Below, one piece after another: positions 1-7,667 of a DNA stretch of 10,727 bases. This stretch comes from CAYZQE01 sp964480635 (GTDB lineage Bacteria > Pseudomonadota > Gammaproteobacteria > GCA-001735895). The notes beneath the pieces are model-generated. The model had not been told where the DNA came from. It was given only the letters and a program-made list of their open reading frames with translations, and made no database searches. The number at the start of each line of letters is the position of its first letter. The first letter of the stretch is position 1. The stretch lies in NCBI GenBank assembly GCA_964480635.1, contig CAYZQE010000084.1, forward strand, positions 1 through 10,727. The letters run 5' to 3'. The position numbers and the translations under genes were made by a program.

Positions 1-891
1 TTAAAAGCACATCAGTTAAGCATTCCAACAAGTTGGCTAGACCTCACTAAGCCAGAATATTATTCACACTTAGCGCTATCATCACCATCACGGTCAGGCA
101 CAACACACTTAATGATTGAAATGATTTTACAACGCTATGGCTGGGATGAAGGGTGGAAAATCATCATGCAAATGGCTGGCAATGTCGCTACCATTACGGC
201 TAGAAGCTATGGCGTACCCGAGGGAATTATTCAGCAGCGTTTTGGGCTTGGCTTAGTCATCGATTTTTTTGCACATAAAGTAAACTCACCTGAGATTGGC
301 TTTGAATATGCCGCCGAAAGCCGATTTTTACCGGCTAGCATTGCCATGTTAAAAAATGCTCAAAATAAGGCGAATGCACGAACTTTTATAAAATTTATAC
401 TGTCTGAAACGGGACAAAATTTACTAAATAAAAAAACCATCGCACGCTTACCCATTGACCCCAATAGTTACTCGTCAAAGACTCAGCCTATAAACCCCTA
501 TTCACAAAATAATAGCGTGAACACCAATAAATTTAACTCTATGCTGTCCACCCAACGCTATGACTTAGTCAATAATATTTTTGATCACTTTGTGACCTTT
601 CAATTAAAAACAATCCAACGCTTATGGGCAAAAATTTATGCCTTAGAAAATACACTTTCAACCCAAAATGTATCAAGCAATAATAGCCTTGTCACGCTTC
701 AACGGATAAAAAATGACCTCGTTACACTGCCTATTAACAAAACCATGTCATTACAAGCTAGTTTTTATAACTCATTCAATAAAAACACATCATCCTCAGT
801 CGAAGGTTTTTTACCTATGCCTATTTTAAGTTATAAACAACAGTGGCTAAATAAGTTAACGAGCATTGAACTTGCTCTAGAAAAACTTTAA
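1..891 (+). CDS. pgtC: PgtC-like periplasmic binding-protein sensor, 5' truncated by the window edge
   Basis: The frame is open from base 1, so the first internal ATG (112) is not the true start. The visible 296 residues match the C-terminal two thirds of the binding protein encoded at 4520-5854; window residue 1 aligns with about residue 141 of that paralogue, so roughly 140 residues including the signal peptide are missing. Shared blocks are PSRSGTTHL, TARS(Y/F)GVP(E/D)G and (L/I)VIDFF, followed by a C-terminal helical extension. It sits 19 bp before a histidine kinase and a sigma-54 regulator, the partners of PgtC in the Salmonella phosphoglycerate system, where PgtC is a regulatory periplasmic protein rather than part of the transporter. 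I infer that this protein binds the ligand in the periplasm and signals to the kinase. It could instead be a second transport binding protein, but no permease adjoins it. Confidence 0.8.
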   Translation, partial: LKAHQLSIPTSWLDLTKPEYYSHLALSSPSRSGTTHLMIEMILQRYGWDEGWKIIMQMAGNVATITARSYGVPEGIIQQRFGLGLVIDFFAHKVNSPEIGFEYAAESRFLPASIAMLKNAQNKANARTFIKFILSETGQNLLNKKTIARLPIDPNSYSSKTQPINPYSQNNSVNTNKFNSMLSTQRYDLVNNIFDHFVTFQLKTIQRLWAKIYALENTLSTQNVSSNNSLVTLQRIKNDLVTLPINKTMSLQASFYNSFNKNTSSSVEGFLPMPILSYKQQWLNKLTSIELALEKL

Positions 892-910
892 AGAATAGTT
901 AAAAGAGACG

Positions 911-2740
911 ATGAAACTGAACAGCATAAAATCGGCTTTATATTTGGCTTTTTCAATTTTTATTCTATTAACGTTAATTTCTGTCACGACATCTTGGTTT
1001 TCATTTAATCAGTTAAAAAGCAATCAATTAAACCTTGTTAACAACCATATTCCAGCTTTGATAAAAACTCAGTCTGAATTAACTAGTCAGTGGGGGTTTT
1101 TACTCGCAAAATCAGAACAACTTACGCGGGTTCTTAATCATTATGAGGGCTTAAACAACAATAAAACAATGTCTAATATTGATGATTTAATGTCTCAACT
1201 TAATAACAATTTAATCTCCATCTATGACAACATTACCTTAAGCTTAGAGATTCAACAGGTCATTTTTGAAGCTAAAATTCGTTTAGAGTGGTTAAAAATT
1301 GACACGGTTGATGAAATAACGCCACTGATTAACGATCTGTCTTTTAATTTAGAACAGACACTTAATTCAAAACTGGTCACAACAGGTATAACGCTCAACC
1401 AACAAATAGACACCTTAACGCTATTTTCATCCATCCTAAACCAGATTAATTTAATCAATGGCATTGTGACTCAAACCATTGATTCGAGCGATTTAAACCG
1501 TCTTATGACAAGCCAACTTTATAGCGCTCAACTTATAGACCAACTCCGCTATGACAGCAATAAACTAAAAACATCGGCTGCCACTGTTGCTGTTATTCAA
1601 AGCATGAATGATTATTTTAGTTTGATTTCTGGCGATGAAAACCTATATGCTAAAAGCCAAATAAAACTCGAATTATTTAAACGCAGCCTTGGGCTTGTTG
1701 ACATTAACCAAGGCTTATTATTAACCATCAACGATAAGATTAAATTAAATGCGACTAGCGAAGAAAAACTAGCCTTAGATAAGTCCTTACAAATTTTTAA
1801 ACAAACCGAACAATCTCAATTTATTTTATTAATCATTTTTTCAGTCAGCTTATTTATCGCTATTTTAATAGGTTGGCTGTATGTTAAAAAATCATTGGTT
1901 CATCGTATTTTAACCCTGAATGAAAACATGCAAGACATTGCTCAAGGCTTAATGAATAAGCCCATTGCTACCGAAGGTAATGATGAAATAACCAACATGG
2001 CTAAGTCATTAGAAACCTTTAGAGACACGTTAATAGAAACCCAAAAAGAATTAATACAAGCAGGTAAATTAGCCGCCCTTGGTCAGTTATCAGCGGGCGT
2101 TGCGCACGAATTAAACCAACCATTAGCCGCCATTAGAAACTATACGCATAACAGCATGGTGCTGATTGAACGTGGTGATGCTATTAATGCCAATAAAACC
2201 TTAGCTAAGGTTGATAGCTTAACCGAACATATGGCTGAAATAATTACTCAATTTAAGCAGTTTTCACGCAAGTCTTCTGCACAAATACAAGCTATTTCAT
2301 TAGCTGAAGCCATTTCAAATGTACTCACGATTTTAGAAAATAGCATCGAAAAAAATTCGATTCAATTATCCCTGCCAAAGCTCATTGGTGATATAAAAGT
2401 AAATGCCGAAATGATTCGCTTAGAACAGGTACTCGTCAATGTCATCACTAACGCTATTGATGCCTTAGCCCATAGCAAAGTGAAAAAAATTGTTTTTAAC
2501 TGTGATGTTGATGAGCAAAACAAAAAAGTTTATTTAAGTATCAGTGATAGCGGTTGCGGCATTCCTAAAGAACATCGGGAGCAAATTTTTGAACCTTTTT
2601 ACAGCACCAAAGAAAGCAAAGGTCTGGGGCTTGGTTTAAGTATTTCTTATAATATTATGAAAGACTTTAACGGTTCGTTAGACTGTGCTTTTAGTAGCCC
2701 GTCTGGCACAACGTTTACACTTAGTTTAGAGTTTGCTTAA
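911..2740 (+). CDS. pgtB: PgtB-like membrane sensor histidine kinase
   Basis: A 609-residue kinase with an N-terminal membrane segment (about residues 9-30), a long helical periplasmic domain (about 30-300), a second membrane segment (about 303-325), a HAMP linker, and a HisKA domain with AHELNQPLAAIRNY, where H399 is the likely phosphorylated histidine. The HATPase domain has the N box (N514 in ITNAIDAL), the G1 box SDSGCGIP (D546) and the G2 box KGLGLGLS. The HELNQPLAAIRNY block is typical of the DctB/PgtB group that pairs with NtrC-type regulators. An AAGAGA ribosome site lies just before the ATG. The stop is 2 bp before the regulator gene, so the two are probably translationally coupled. 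By analogy with Salmonella it senses ligand through the periplasmic protein encoded just upstream. The kinase call is very secure; the PgtB label rests on context and domain type. Confidence 0.9.
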   Translation: MKLNSIKSALYLAFSIFILLTLISVTTSWFSFNQLKSNQLNLVNNHIPALIKTQSELTSQWGFLLAKSEQLTRVLNHYEGLNNNKTMSNIDDLMSQLNNNLISIYDNITLSLEIQQVIFEAKIRLEWLKIDTVDEITPLINDLSFNLEQTLNSKLVTTGITLNQQIDTLTLFSSILNQINLINGIVTQTIDSSDLNRLMTSQLYSAQLIDQLRYDSNKLKTSAATVAVIQSMNDYFSLISGDENLYAKSQIKLELFKRSLGLVDINQGLLLTINDKIKLNATSEEKLALDKSLQIFKQTEQSQFILLIIFSVSLFIAILIGWLYVKKSLVHRILTLNENMQDIAQGLMNKPIATEGNDEITNMAKSLETFRDTLIETQKELIQAGKLAALGQLSAGVAHELNQPLAAIRNYTHNSMVLIERGDAINANKTLAKVDSLTEHMAEIITQFKQFSRKSSAQIQAISLAEAISNVLTILENSIEKNSIQLSLPKLIGDIKVNAEMIRLEQVLVNVITNAIDALAHSKVKKIVFNCDVDEQNKKVYLSISDSGCGIPKEHREQIFEPFYSTKESKGLGLGLSISYNIMKDFNGSLDCAFSSPSGTTFTLSLEFA

Positions 2741-2742
2741 CG

Positions 2743-4213
2743 ATGAAGACAATATCCATTTATATCATTGATGACGATTTACAAGTACGTCAGTCATTTA
2801 CCCAAATGCTTGAGCTAGACGGTTATTCTGTTACGTCATTTTCTTCAGCACAACAACTTATAGATGCTCAAGTAATACATTTGGATGTTTATGCAGTCGT
2901 TATTTCGGATATTAAAATGCCCGGCATGTCGGGCTTAGAGCTAATGGATAGCATTCTATTAATTGACGTCGATATTCCGGTCGTTTTAATTACGGGTCAC
3001 GCTGATATAGAGATGGCCATAGACGGCATGAAGCGAGGTGCTTATAACTTCATAGAAAAACCTGTTAAGCCTAACCGCATATTAAGTGTTATCAAAAAAG
3101 CAGCACGTCAACGCTGTTTAATCCTCGAAAATAAACAACTAAAAAAACAATTAATTGAACGCGATTCAAACCAAATAAGTTTAATTGGTACTCACAGCAA
3201 TACATTACATTTAAAAAAACAAATTGATAATTTAGCTTCGGCTAATGTTGACGTATTAATCAATGGTGAAACCGGTAGTGGAAAAGAAGTTGTAGCGCAA
3301 CTATTGCACCAACAAAGCAGCCGCTCTAAGCATCCATTTGTCGCCTTAAATTGCGGTGCAATTCCAGCCGATTTAATCGAAAGCGAACTTTTTGGCCACG
3401 AACAAGGTGCCTTTACCAATGCTCATAAAAAACGCATTGGTAAAATTGAATATGCTCATCAAGGTACTTTATTTTTGGATGAAATTGAAAGCATGCCTGC
3501 CGCTATTCAAGTGAAGTTATTACGTGTATTACAAGAACGAAGCATTCAACGTTTAGGCAGCAATAAACTCATCTCTTTAGATTTAAATATTATTGCTGCT
3601 TCAAAAGTGGATTTGCATCAAGCAAGTGAAAAAGGAGAGTTTAGAGCTGACTTACTATATAGACTCGACGTTGCGACGATTCACATTCCACCTCTAAGAG
3701 AACGCGGTGATGATGCCATTTTGCTATTCCACTATTTTGCTNNNNNNNNNNNNNNNNNNNNNNNNNNNNNNNNNNNNNNNNNNNNNNNNNNNNNNNNNNN
3801 NNNNNNNNNNNNNNNNNNNNNNNNNNNNNNNNNNNNNNNNNATTTTGCTATTCCACTATTTTGCTGAACGGGCGGCTAAAAAGTACCAGCGAGACTATTC
3901 CCCTAGCCATCAAACTTTACAGCAAAAACTATTGAATTACCCATGGCCCGGTAACGTTAGAGAATGTCAAAATCTGGCTGAAAAATGGATTTTAGGCGTA
4001 CAAGATAAACGCTTACAAAATGAACACTGTTTTTCACAAAACCAAGTCGCGTCTTTAGATGAACAAATGAATTGCTTTGAACGTGAACTCATCATAAAAG
4101 CACTAAAAGACAACAAATGGAAAATAGCTCAAACAGCAGAAAGTTTGGATATCCCGCGAAAAAAGCTCTATTTAAGAATGCAAAAACATGGCATTAAAGA
4201 GGAGAACACCTAA
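2743..4213 (+). CDS. pgtA: PgtA/DctD-like sigma-54-dependent response regulator, interrupted by an assembly gap
   Basis: An NtrC-family regulator. The receiver domain (about 1-120) has the acidic pocket D10-D12, phospho-acceptor D56 in SDIKMPG, T84 and K106. The AAA+ domain has Walker A GETGSGKE (175-182) and Walker B LFLDEIES (D246, E247). The sigma-54 contact loop reads GAFTNA (222-227) instead of the usual GAFTGA. The C-terminus carries a Fis-type helix-turn-helix (IAQTAESLDIPRKKLYLRM). One hundred N at 3742-3841 split the gene into two frames, but the 24 bases before the gap equal the 24 after it. Removing the gap and one copy (124 bases) gives 1347 bases, an in-frame protein of 448 residues with a normal family sequence across the join. 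The gene is therefore probably intact. It likely activates the importer operon that follows. Confidence 0.9.
3718..3865. repeat. 24-base identical flanks of the gap (unmerged contig overlap)
   Basis: Bases 3718-3741 and 3842-3865 are identical and both encode ILLFHYFA. Each copy also contains ATTTTGCT twice, 16 bases apart, which could have confused overlap joining. Only the full 24-base merge keeps the frame; merging on the 8-base unit would leave 16 extra bases and a frameshift. Confidence 0.9.
3742..3841. other. Assembly gap of 100 N
   Basis: Exactly 100 N, the conventional placeholder for a scaffold gap of unknown length. It lies inside the regulator's AAA+ domain. The identical flanks argue that the real gap length is negative, meaning the contigs overlap. 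Confidence 0.98.
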
Positions 4214-4355
4214 CACTGCTCTTTTTCCTAACTTGTCTACAACCCCAATTACCTTGACCGACTCTTCTATTACTACATCTCATGAAACGAGTAAAACGTA
4301 TTTATAAAACAACTCAAATGAATTTTATAATTTATGGCCTAAACGCCTTATCGAC

Positions 4356-4396
4356 AGACATAAATTAGAGTTAACATTGACCCTAAATTCATGTCT
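4356..4396. repeat. Imperfect inverted repeat upstream of the importer operon
   Basis: AGACATAAATTAG (4356-4368) faces CTAAATTCATGTCT (4383-4396). The arms match except for one substitution and one inserted base, separated by 14 bp. The repeat overlaps the first direct-repeat copy, so it may be a dyad operator for the regulator. It has no T-tract and does not look like a terminator. Confidence 0.4.
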
Positions 4397-4412
4397 TTGA
4401 GTTAAATTTGAC
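4368..4412 (+). promoter_or_regulatory. Candidate upstream activator sites: 14-bp direct repeats, 31 bp apart
   Basis: GAGTTAACATTGAC (4368-4381) and GAGTTAAATTTGAC (4399-4412) agree at 12 of 14 bases. Their 31-bp spacing is close to three helical turns, which would put both on one face of the DNA. They lie about 54-98 bp upstream of the -24 element at 4466, where activators of sigma-54 promoters normally bind. I infer that they are sites for the PgtA-like regulator encoded just upstream. An overlapping inverted repeat (4356-4396) is an alternative reading. Confidence 0.5.
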
Positions 4413-4465
4413 ACGAAATAAAAATCATTCTCTGGTTTTCTCCACTGTTTACTTAGCCTCAGCTT

Positions 4466-4481
4466 TGGCACAAAAACTGCT
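4466..4481 (+). promoter_or_regulatory. Sigma-54 (-24/-12) promoter of the ABC importer operon
   Basis: The sequence TGGCACAAAAACTGCT has the invariant GG (4467-4468) and GC (4479-4480) with exactly 10 bases between them, and matches the consensus TGGCACG-N4-TTGCW except for A at the seventh position and C for the first T of TTGC. Transcription would start near 4492, about 28 bases before the binding-protein ATG, with a good ribosome site AAGAGGAAT (4508-4516) between. The nearest upstream gene encodes a sigma-54 activator, which supports the call. Confidence 0.75.
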
Positions 4482-4519
4482 ATTCCTTTATCGAACTATA
4501 ATAAATAAGAGGAATATCA

Positions 4520-5854
4520 ATGAAAAAATCAACACCACTTGTACTGCTTGCCAGTGCATTATTAGCTACCAGTATGTCGCTACATGCGATTGAAAAAAAA
4601 CTGGTGGTCGTTACGTCTTTTCCTAAAGACTTAACCAAGCAATTTAAAAAAGCGTTTGAAGCAAAGCACCCTGGCCTTAAAGTTGAAATGCTTAAAAAGA
4701 AAACAACAGCAGGCATTAAATACATCCAAGAAACATCTAAAAAGAATACGACGGATTTATTTTGGGCTTCTGCACCCGATGCCTTTGAAGTGTTAAAAGG
4801 TGATGAGTTATTGGCGAAATACACCTCAGGCGCTAAAGGTATTCCTAAACTAGTGGGTTCTTACCCTATTAATGACCCAGATGGTTATTACACAGGTTTT
4901 GCAGCTGCTGGTTACGGCATTATGTGGAATGAGCGCTATATTAAAGCTAAAAAAATTCCTGCTCCTCAAGAATGGGCTGATTTAGAAAAGTCGGTTTATC
5001 ATAATCACGTAGGCATGTCGGCTCCTTCGCGTTCTGGCACAACACACTTAACCGTTGAAACCTTATTACAAGGTGATGGTTGGGACAAAGGCTGGGCTAA
5101 ATGGAAACGTATTGGCGGTAACTTTAATACTGTAACCGCTCGTTCATTTGGTGTCCCAGATGGCGTTAACAGTGGTAGCTTTGGCATTGGTATTGTTATC
5201 GACTTTTTTGGTTTATCCTCAAAAGGCAGTGGCTTCCCCGTTGATTTTGTTTATCCAACAACCACGACCTTAGTGCCCGCTAACATAGGCCTTATTAAAA
5301 ATGCTCCACACCCCAAAGCAGCTAAAGCCTTTATCGACTTTTTATTGTCTGACCAAGGTCAAATAATTTTATTAGACAAAAAGATTCGTCGCTTACCGGT
5401 TAACCCAAACACGTATGCTAAAGCACCTGCTAACTTCCCTAACCCTTTTAAAGATAGCTCAATTGGGGCAGCGGTAAAATTTGACGTTTTATTATCTAAG
5501 TCACGCTATAACTTAGTTAACTCACTCTTTGATGTGATGATTACTTATCGCTTAAATGATTTACGTTCTGCTGTTGGTGAAATTCAAAGGGCTGAAAAAG
5601 CTCTTGAAGGTAAAACCAATCCAGAAGCATCAAAGTTAATTGCTAAAGCCCGCGCTTTAGTGGCTGCACTACCTATTACAGAAGCTCAAGCTGCCGACCC
5701 TGCCTTCGCAAAAATCTTTAAAAAGAAGCGTAAAAAATCGACTGATAAAACAACAGGTCGTCAAGCAGAAGTTGAAGAAAAATGGGATAAGTTTGTTAAG
5801 AAGAATTATAGAGAAGCAGCAGATCTTGCGAACAAAGCTTTCTCAATCATCTAA
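4520..5854 (+). CDS. ABC importer periplasmic substrate-binding protein
   Basis: A 444-residue protein with a clear signal peptide (MKKS, hydrophobic core, cleavage likely after LHA at residue 23) and a two-lobed binding fold of the group that includes ferric, phosphonate and sugar-phosphate binders. The SAPSRSGTTHL segment is a plausible anion-binding helix start. The paired tyrosines typical of ferric-binding proteins are not seen near the C-lobe (VYPTTTTLVPANIG instead), which argues against Fe3+. A Lys-rich helical extension of roughly 100 residues follows and is shared in position with the sensor paralogue at 1-891. It is the first gene of the operon behind the sigma-54 promoter. The substrate is probably a phosphorylated or phosphonate-type organic anion, inferred from Pgt-type regulators and family membership. 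Confidence 0.85.
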   Translation: MKKSTPLVLLASALLATSMSLHAIEKKLVVVTSFPKDLTKQFKKAFEAKHPGLKVEMLKKKTTAGIKYIQETSKKNTTDLFWASAPDAFEVLKGDELLAKYTSGAKGIPKLVGSYPINDPDGYYTGFAAAGYGIMWNERYIKAKKIPAPQEWADLEKSVYHNHVGMSAPSRSGTTHLTVETLLQGDGWDKGWAKWKRIGGNFNTVTARSFGVPDGVNSGSFGIGIVIDFFGLSSKGSGFPVDFVYPTTTTLVPANIGLIKNAPHPKAAKAFIDFLLSDQGQIILLDKKIRRLPVNPNTYAKAPANFPNPFKDSSIGAAVKFDVLLSKSRYNLVNSLFDVMITYRLNDLRSAVGEIQRAEKALEGKTNPEASKLIAKARALVAALPITEAQAADPAFAKIFKKKRKKSTDKTTGRQAEVEEKWDKFVKKNYREAADLANKAFSII

Positions 5855-5908
5855 CGCCAATTATTTAATCTTAATTGTCTAATTATTCTAACTAACCACC
5901 CTTTACTT

Positions 5909-5955
5909 CGGGACTTAAGAAGCCATTTTATGGCTTCTTTGCCCGGGGCTTTTTT
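5909..5955 (+). terminator. Intra-operon hairpin with T-tract between binding protein and permease
   Basis: A perfect 9-bp stem AAGAAGCCA / TGGCTTCTT (5917-5925, 5931-5939) closes a 5-base loop. It is extended by CGGG / CCCG (5909-5912, 5942-5945) across a small internal bulge and followed by six T (5950-5955). It looks like a partial terminator or attenuator, a common way to make more binding protein than membrane subunits. It ends only 3 bases before the next ATG. Confidence 0.7.
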
Positions 5956-5958
5956 ATT

Positions 5959-6840
5959 ATGAGCATACTTGCAAACAAAAATTTTGGACCATACGCGTTA
6001 TTTGCATTAATCGCGTTATTCCTTCTCTCCTTTTTAGTCATACCTGTTGTTCAAGTATTTTATGTCGCTTTTCTCGATGTCAATACAGGTGGACTCACAT
6101 TACTCAATTTTGTTGATTTTTTTAAATCGTCATTATTTAGAGAGTCATTTTATAACTCATTTTATGTCGCAGGCATGTCCGTTATAATTGCGACCGCTAT
6201 CTCTTTGCCTTTGGCTTATTTCACCACTCGCTTTGAGTTTAAAGGCTCTATTATTATTCAAAGTTTAGGCTTTGTTCCTTTAATAATGCCCACTTTTGTT
6301 GGCGCCGTTGCTATGTCACTGTTATTTGGTGGTAATGGCAGTGTTAACTTAATGCTGGACGAATATTTTGGTTTTACCATCCCATTTATGGAAGGCCTAA
6401 ACGGCGTTATCTTCGTACAAAGCATTCATTATTTTCCATTCATATTAATTAACTTATCAGCATCATTAAATAATATTGATCGCTCCATGGAAGAAGCCGC
6501 TCAAAACCTTGGCAGTTCAGGCTATCGTTTATTTAAACGCATCGTCTTTCCATTGGCCATGCCGGGTTATATTGCAGGTGCATCATTGGTCTTTTTAAAG
6601 GTCTTTGACGATCTTGGAACACCCTTGTTATTAAACGTTAATAACATGCTAGCACCACAAGCCTATTTAAGGATTTCATCCATCGGCATTGATGACCCCA
6701 TGGGTTATGTCATCGCGGTTATCTTAGTGGTCTTTTCACTTTTTGCCATGTGGGTCGCCTCATTAGCTATTCGCGGTAAAGATTATTCTACCTTGCAAAA
6801 AGGCGGTGGTGGTTTATCACGACGCAAAATGAAAGGATAA
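5959..6840 (+). CDS. ABC importer permease, first module
   Basis: A 293-residue inner-membrane protein with several hydrophobic spans (the first at about residues 12-38) and the permease EAA loop MEEAAQNLGSSGYRLFKRIV followed by FPLAMPG (about 176-203), which docks on the ATPase. It is a MetI-type permease of the ferric/phosphonate/sugar-phosphate importer group. The ATG follows directly after the T-tract of a hairpin; the only ribosome-site-like sequence, GGGG at 5945-5948, overlaps the base of that hairpin, so translation may be weak or structure-dependent. The frame continues past its TAA into the next permease module with no shift, so the two may have been one fused permease. The C-terminal stretch LQKGGGGLSRRKMKG looks like an inter-domain linker. 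Confidence 0.88.
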   Translation: MSILANKNFGPYALFALIALFLLSFLVIPVVQVFYVAFLDVNTGGLTLLNFVDFFKSSLFRESFYNSFYVAGMSVIIATAISLPLAYFTTRFEFKGSIIIQSLGFVPLIMPTFVGAVAMSLLFGGNGSVNLMLDEYFGFTIPFMEGLNGVIFVQSIHYFPFILINLSASLNNIDRSMEEAAQNLGSSGYRLFKRIVFPLAMPGYIAGASLVFLKVFDDLGTPLLLNVNNMLAPQAYLRISSIGIDDPMGYVIAVILVVFSLFAMWVASLAIRGKDYSTLQKGGGGLSRRKMKG

Positions 6841-6867
6841 GAAAGTGTCGTCGCTTATAGCATTGTC

Positions 6868-7665
6868 ATGCTTATTTTATTGACCGTGTTATCCCCTCAC
6901 TTTGGTTTAAGCATGCTGTCGCTTGGCACCATTTGGTCTTACAGCGTACTACCAGATGCCTTTACCATGGAGCATTACGCCACTATATTTACCGAAACGC
7001 CTGAATTTATGAAGAACACCATGTTGTATGCAACCATTGCCGCAACCATTGATGTTGTCTTAGGTACTGCAATCGCTTATTTGGTATTACGCACTAAAAT
7101 CCGTTTTCGTCATTGGTTAGACTACATTGCAATGGCAGCATTGGCAGTTCCCGGCTTAGTATTAGGCATTGGTTATTTAAGAACGCTCTTAAATGTTGAT
7201 GTTCCCTTTGGAGACCAACCCCTTGCCACATGGTGGTTTATGCTGGTTATTGCTTTAGCCATAAGGCGACTACCCTATGCATTAAGGGCGTGTACCGCTG
7301 CATTGCAACAAGTCAGTCGTTCGCTTGAAGAAGCGTCCGAAAACTTAGGTGCGAATAAAACCCGAACCATCATGCGAATCGTTGTACCCTTAATGAGTGG
7401 CGGTATATTAGCGGGTTTTGTGACCAGCTTTGCAACGGCTGCTGTCGAATTATCAGCCACTATTATGTTGGTTTCTACCGAGTCAGATGCGCCATTATCG
7501 TATGGCATTTATGTCTACATGCAGTCAGCCGCAGGCCGAGGCCCTGGCGCCGCGTTGGGTATGATTGCTGTTGTTATTGTAGCCATTGGCACCTACGCAT
7601 CGCATCGTATTATTGAAAAAGGCCGTAAAGAACGTAGCCTTGAAAACAAACTTTCAGAGGAATAG
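6868..7665 (+). CDS. ABC importer permease, second module (start uncertain)
   Basis: A second MetI-type permease module with hydrophobic spans and its own EAA loop LEEASENLGANKTRTIMRIV followed by VPLMSGG (about 153-179). From the first ATG it has 265 residues, but that ATG has no ribosome site, and the hydrophobic first span seems to begin upstream: the in-frame codons 6841-6867 read ESVVAYSIV, directly after the TAA of the first module in the same frame. The only good ribosome site nearby (AAAGGA, 6832-6837) is placed for a GTG at 6845, which lies in another frame that closes after 12 codons. Possible explanations are a nonsense change in a fused permease, stop-codon readthrough, reinitiation at 6868, or a sequence error. 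It would pair with the first module to form the membrane channel. Confidence 0.82.
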   Translation: MLILLTVLSPHFGLSMLSLGTIWSYSVLPDAFTMEHYATIFTETPEFMKNTMLYATIAATIDVVLGTAIAYLVLRTKIRFRHWLDYIAMAALAVPGLVLGIGYLRTLLNVDVPFGDQPLATWWFMLVIALAIRRLPYALRACTAALQQVSRSLEEASENLGANKTRTIMRIVVPLMSGGILAGFVTSFATAAVELSATIMLVSTESDAPLSYGIYVYMQSAAGRGPGAALGMIAVVIVAIGTYASHRIIEKGRKERSLENKLSEE

Positions 7666-7667
7666 TC

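Noticed and set aside
4408..4593. A 61-codon open frame across the importer promoter
   Set aside because: It overlaps the sigma-54 promoter, the ribosome site and the start of the binding-protein gene in another frame, and has no ribosome site or recognisable product.
4520..5854. Ferric-iron binding protein
   Set aside because: The fold group includes Fe3+ binders, but the paired tyrosines of that type are not visible in the C-lobe and the regulatory genes are of the phosphoglycerate type. Iron is not fully excluded.
6845..6883. GTG at 6845 as the start of the second permease module
   Set aside because: It has the best ribosome site spacing (AAAGGA, 7 bases), but its frame closes at a TGA after 12 codons, so it cannot encode the permease unless there is a frameshift or sequence error.
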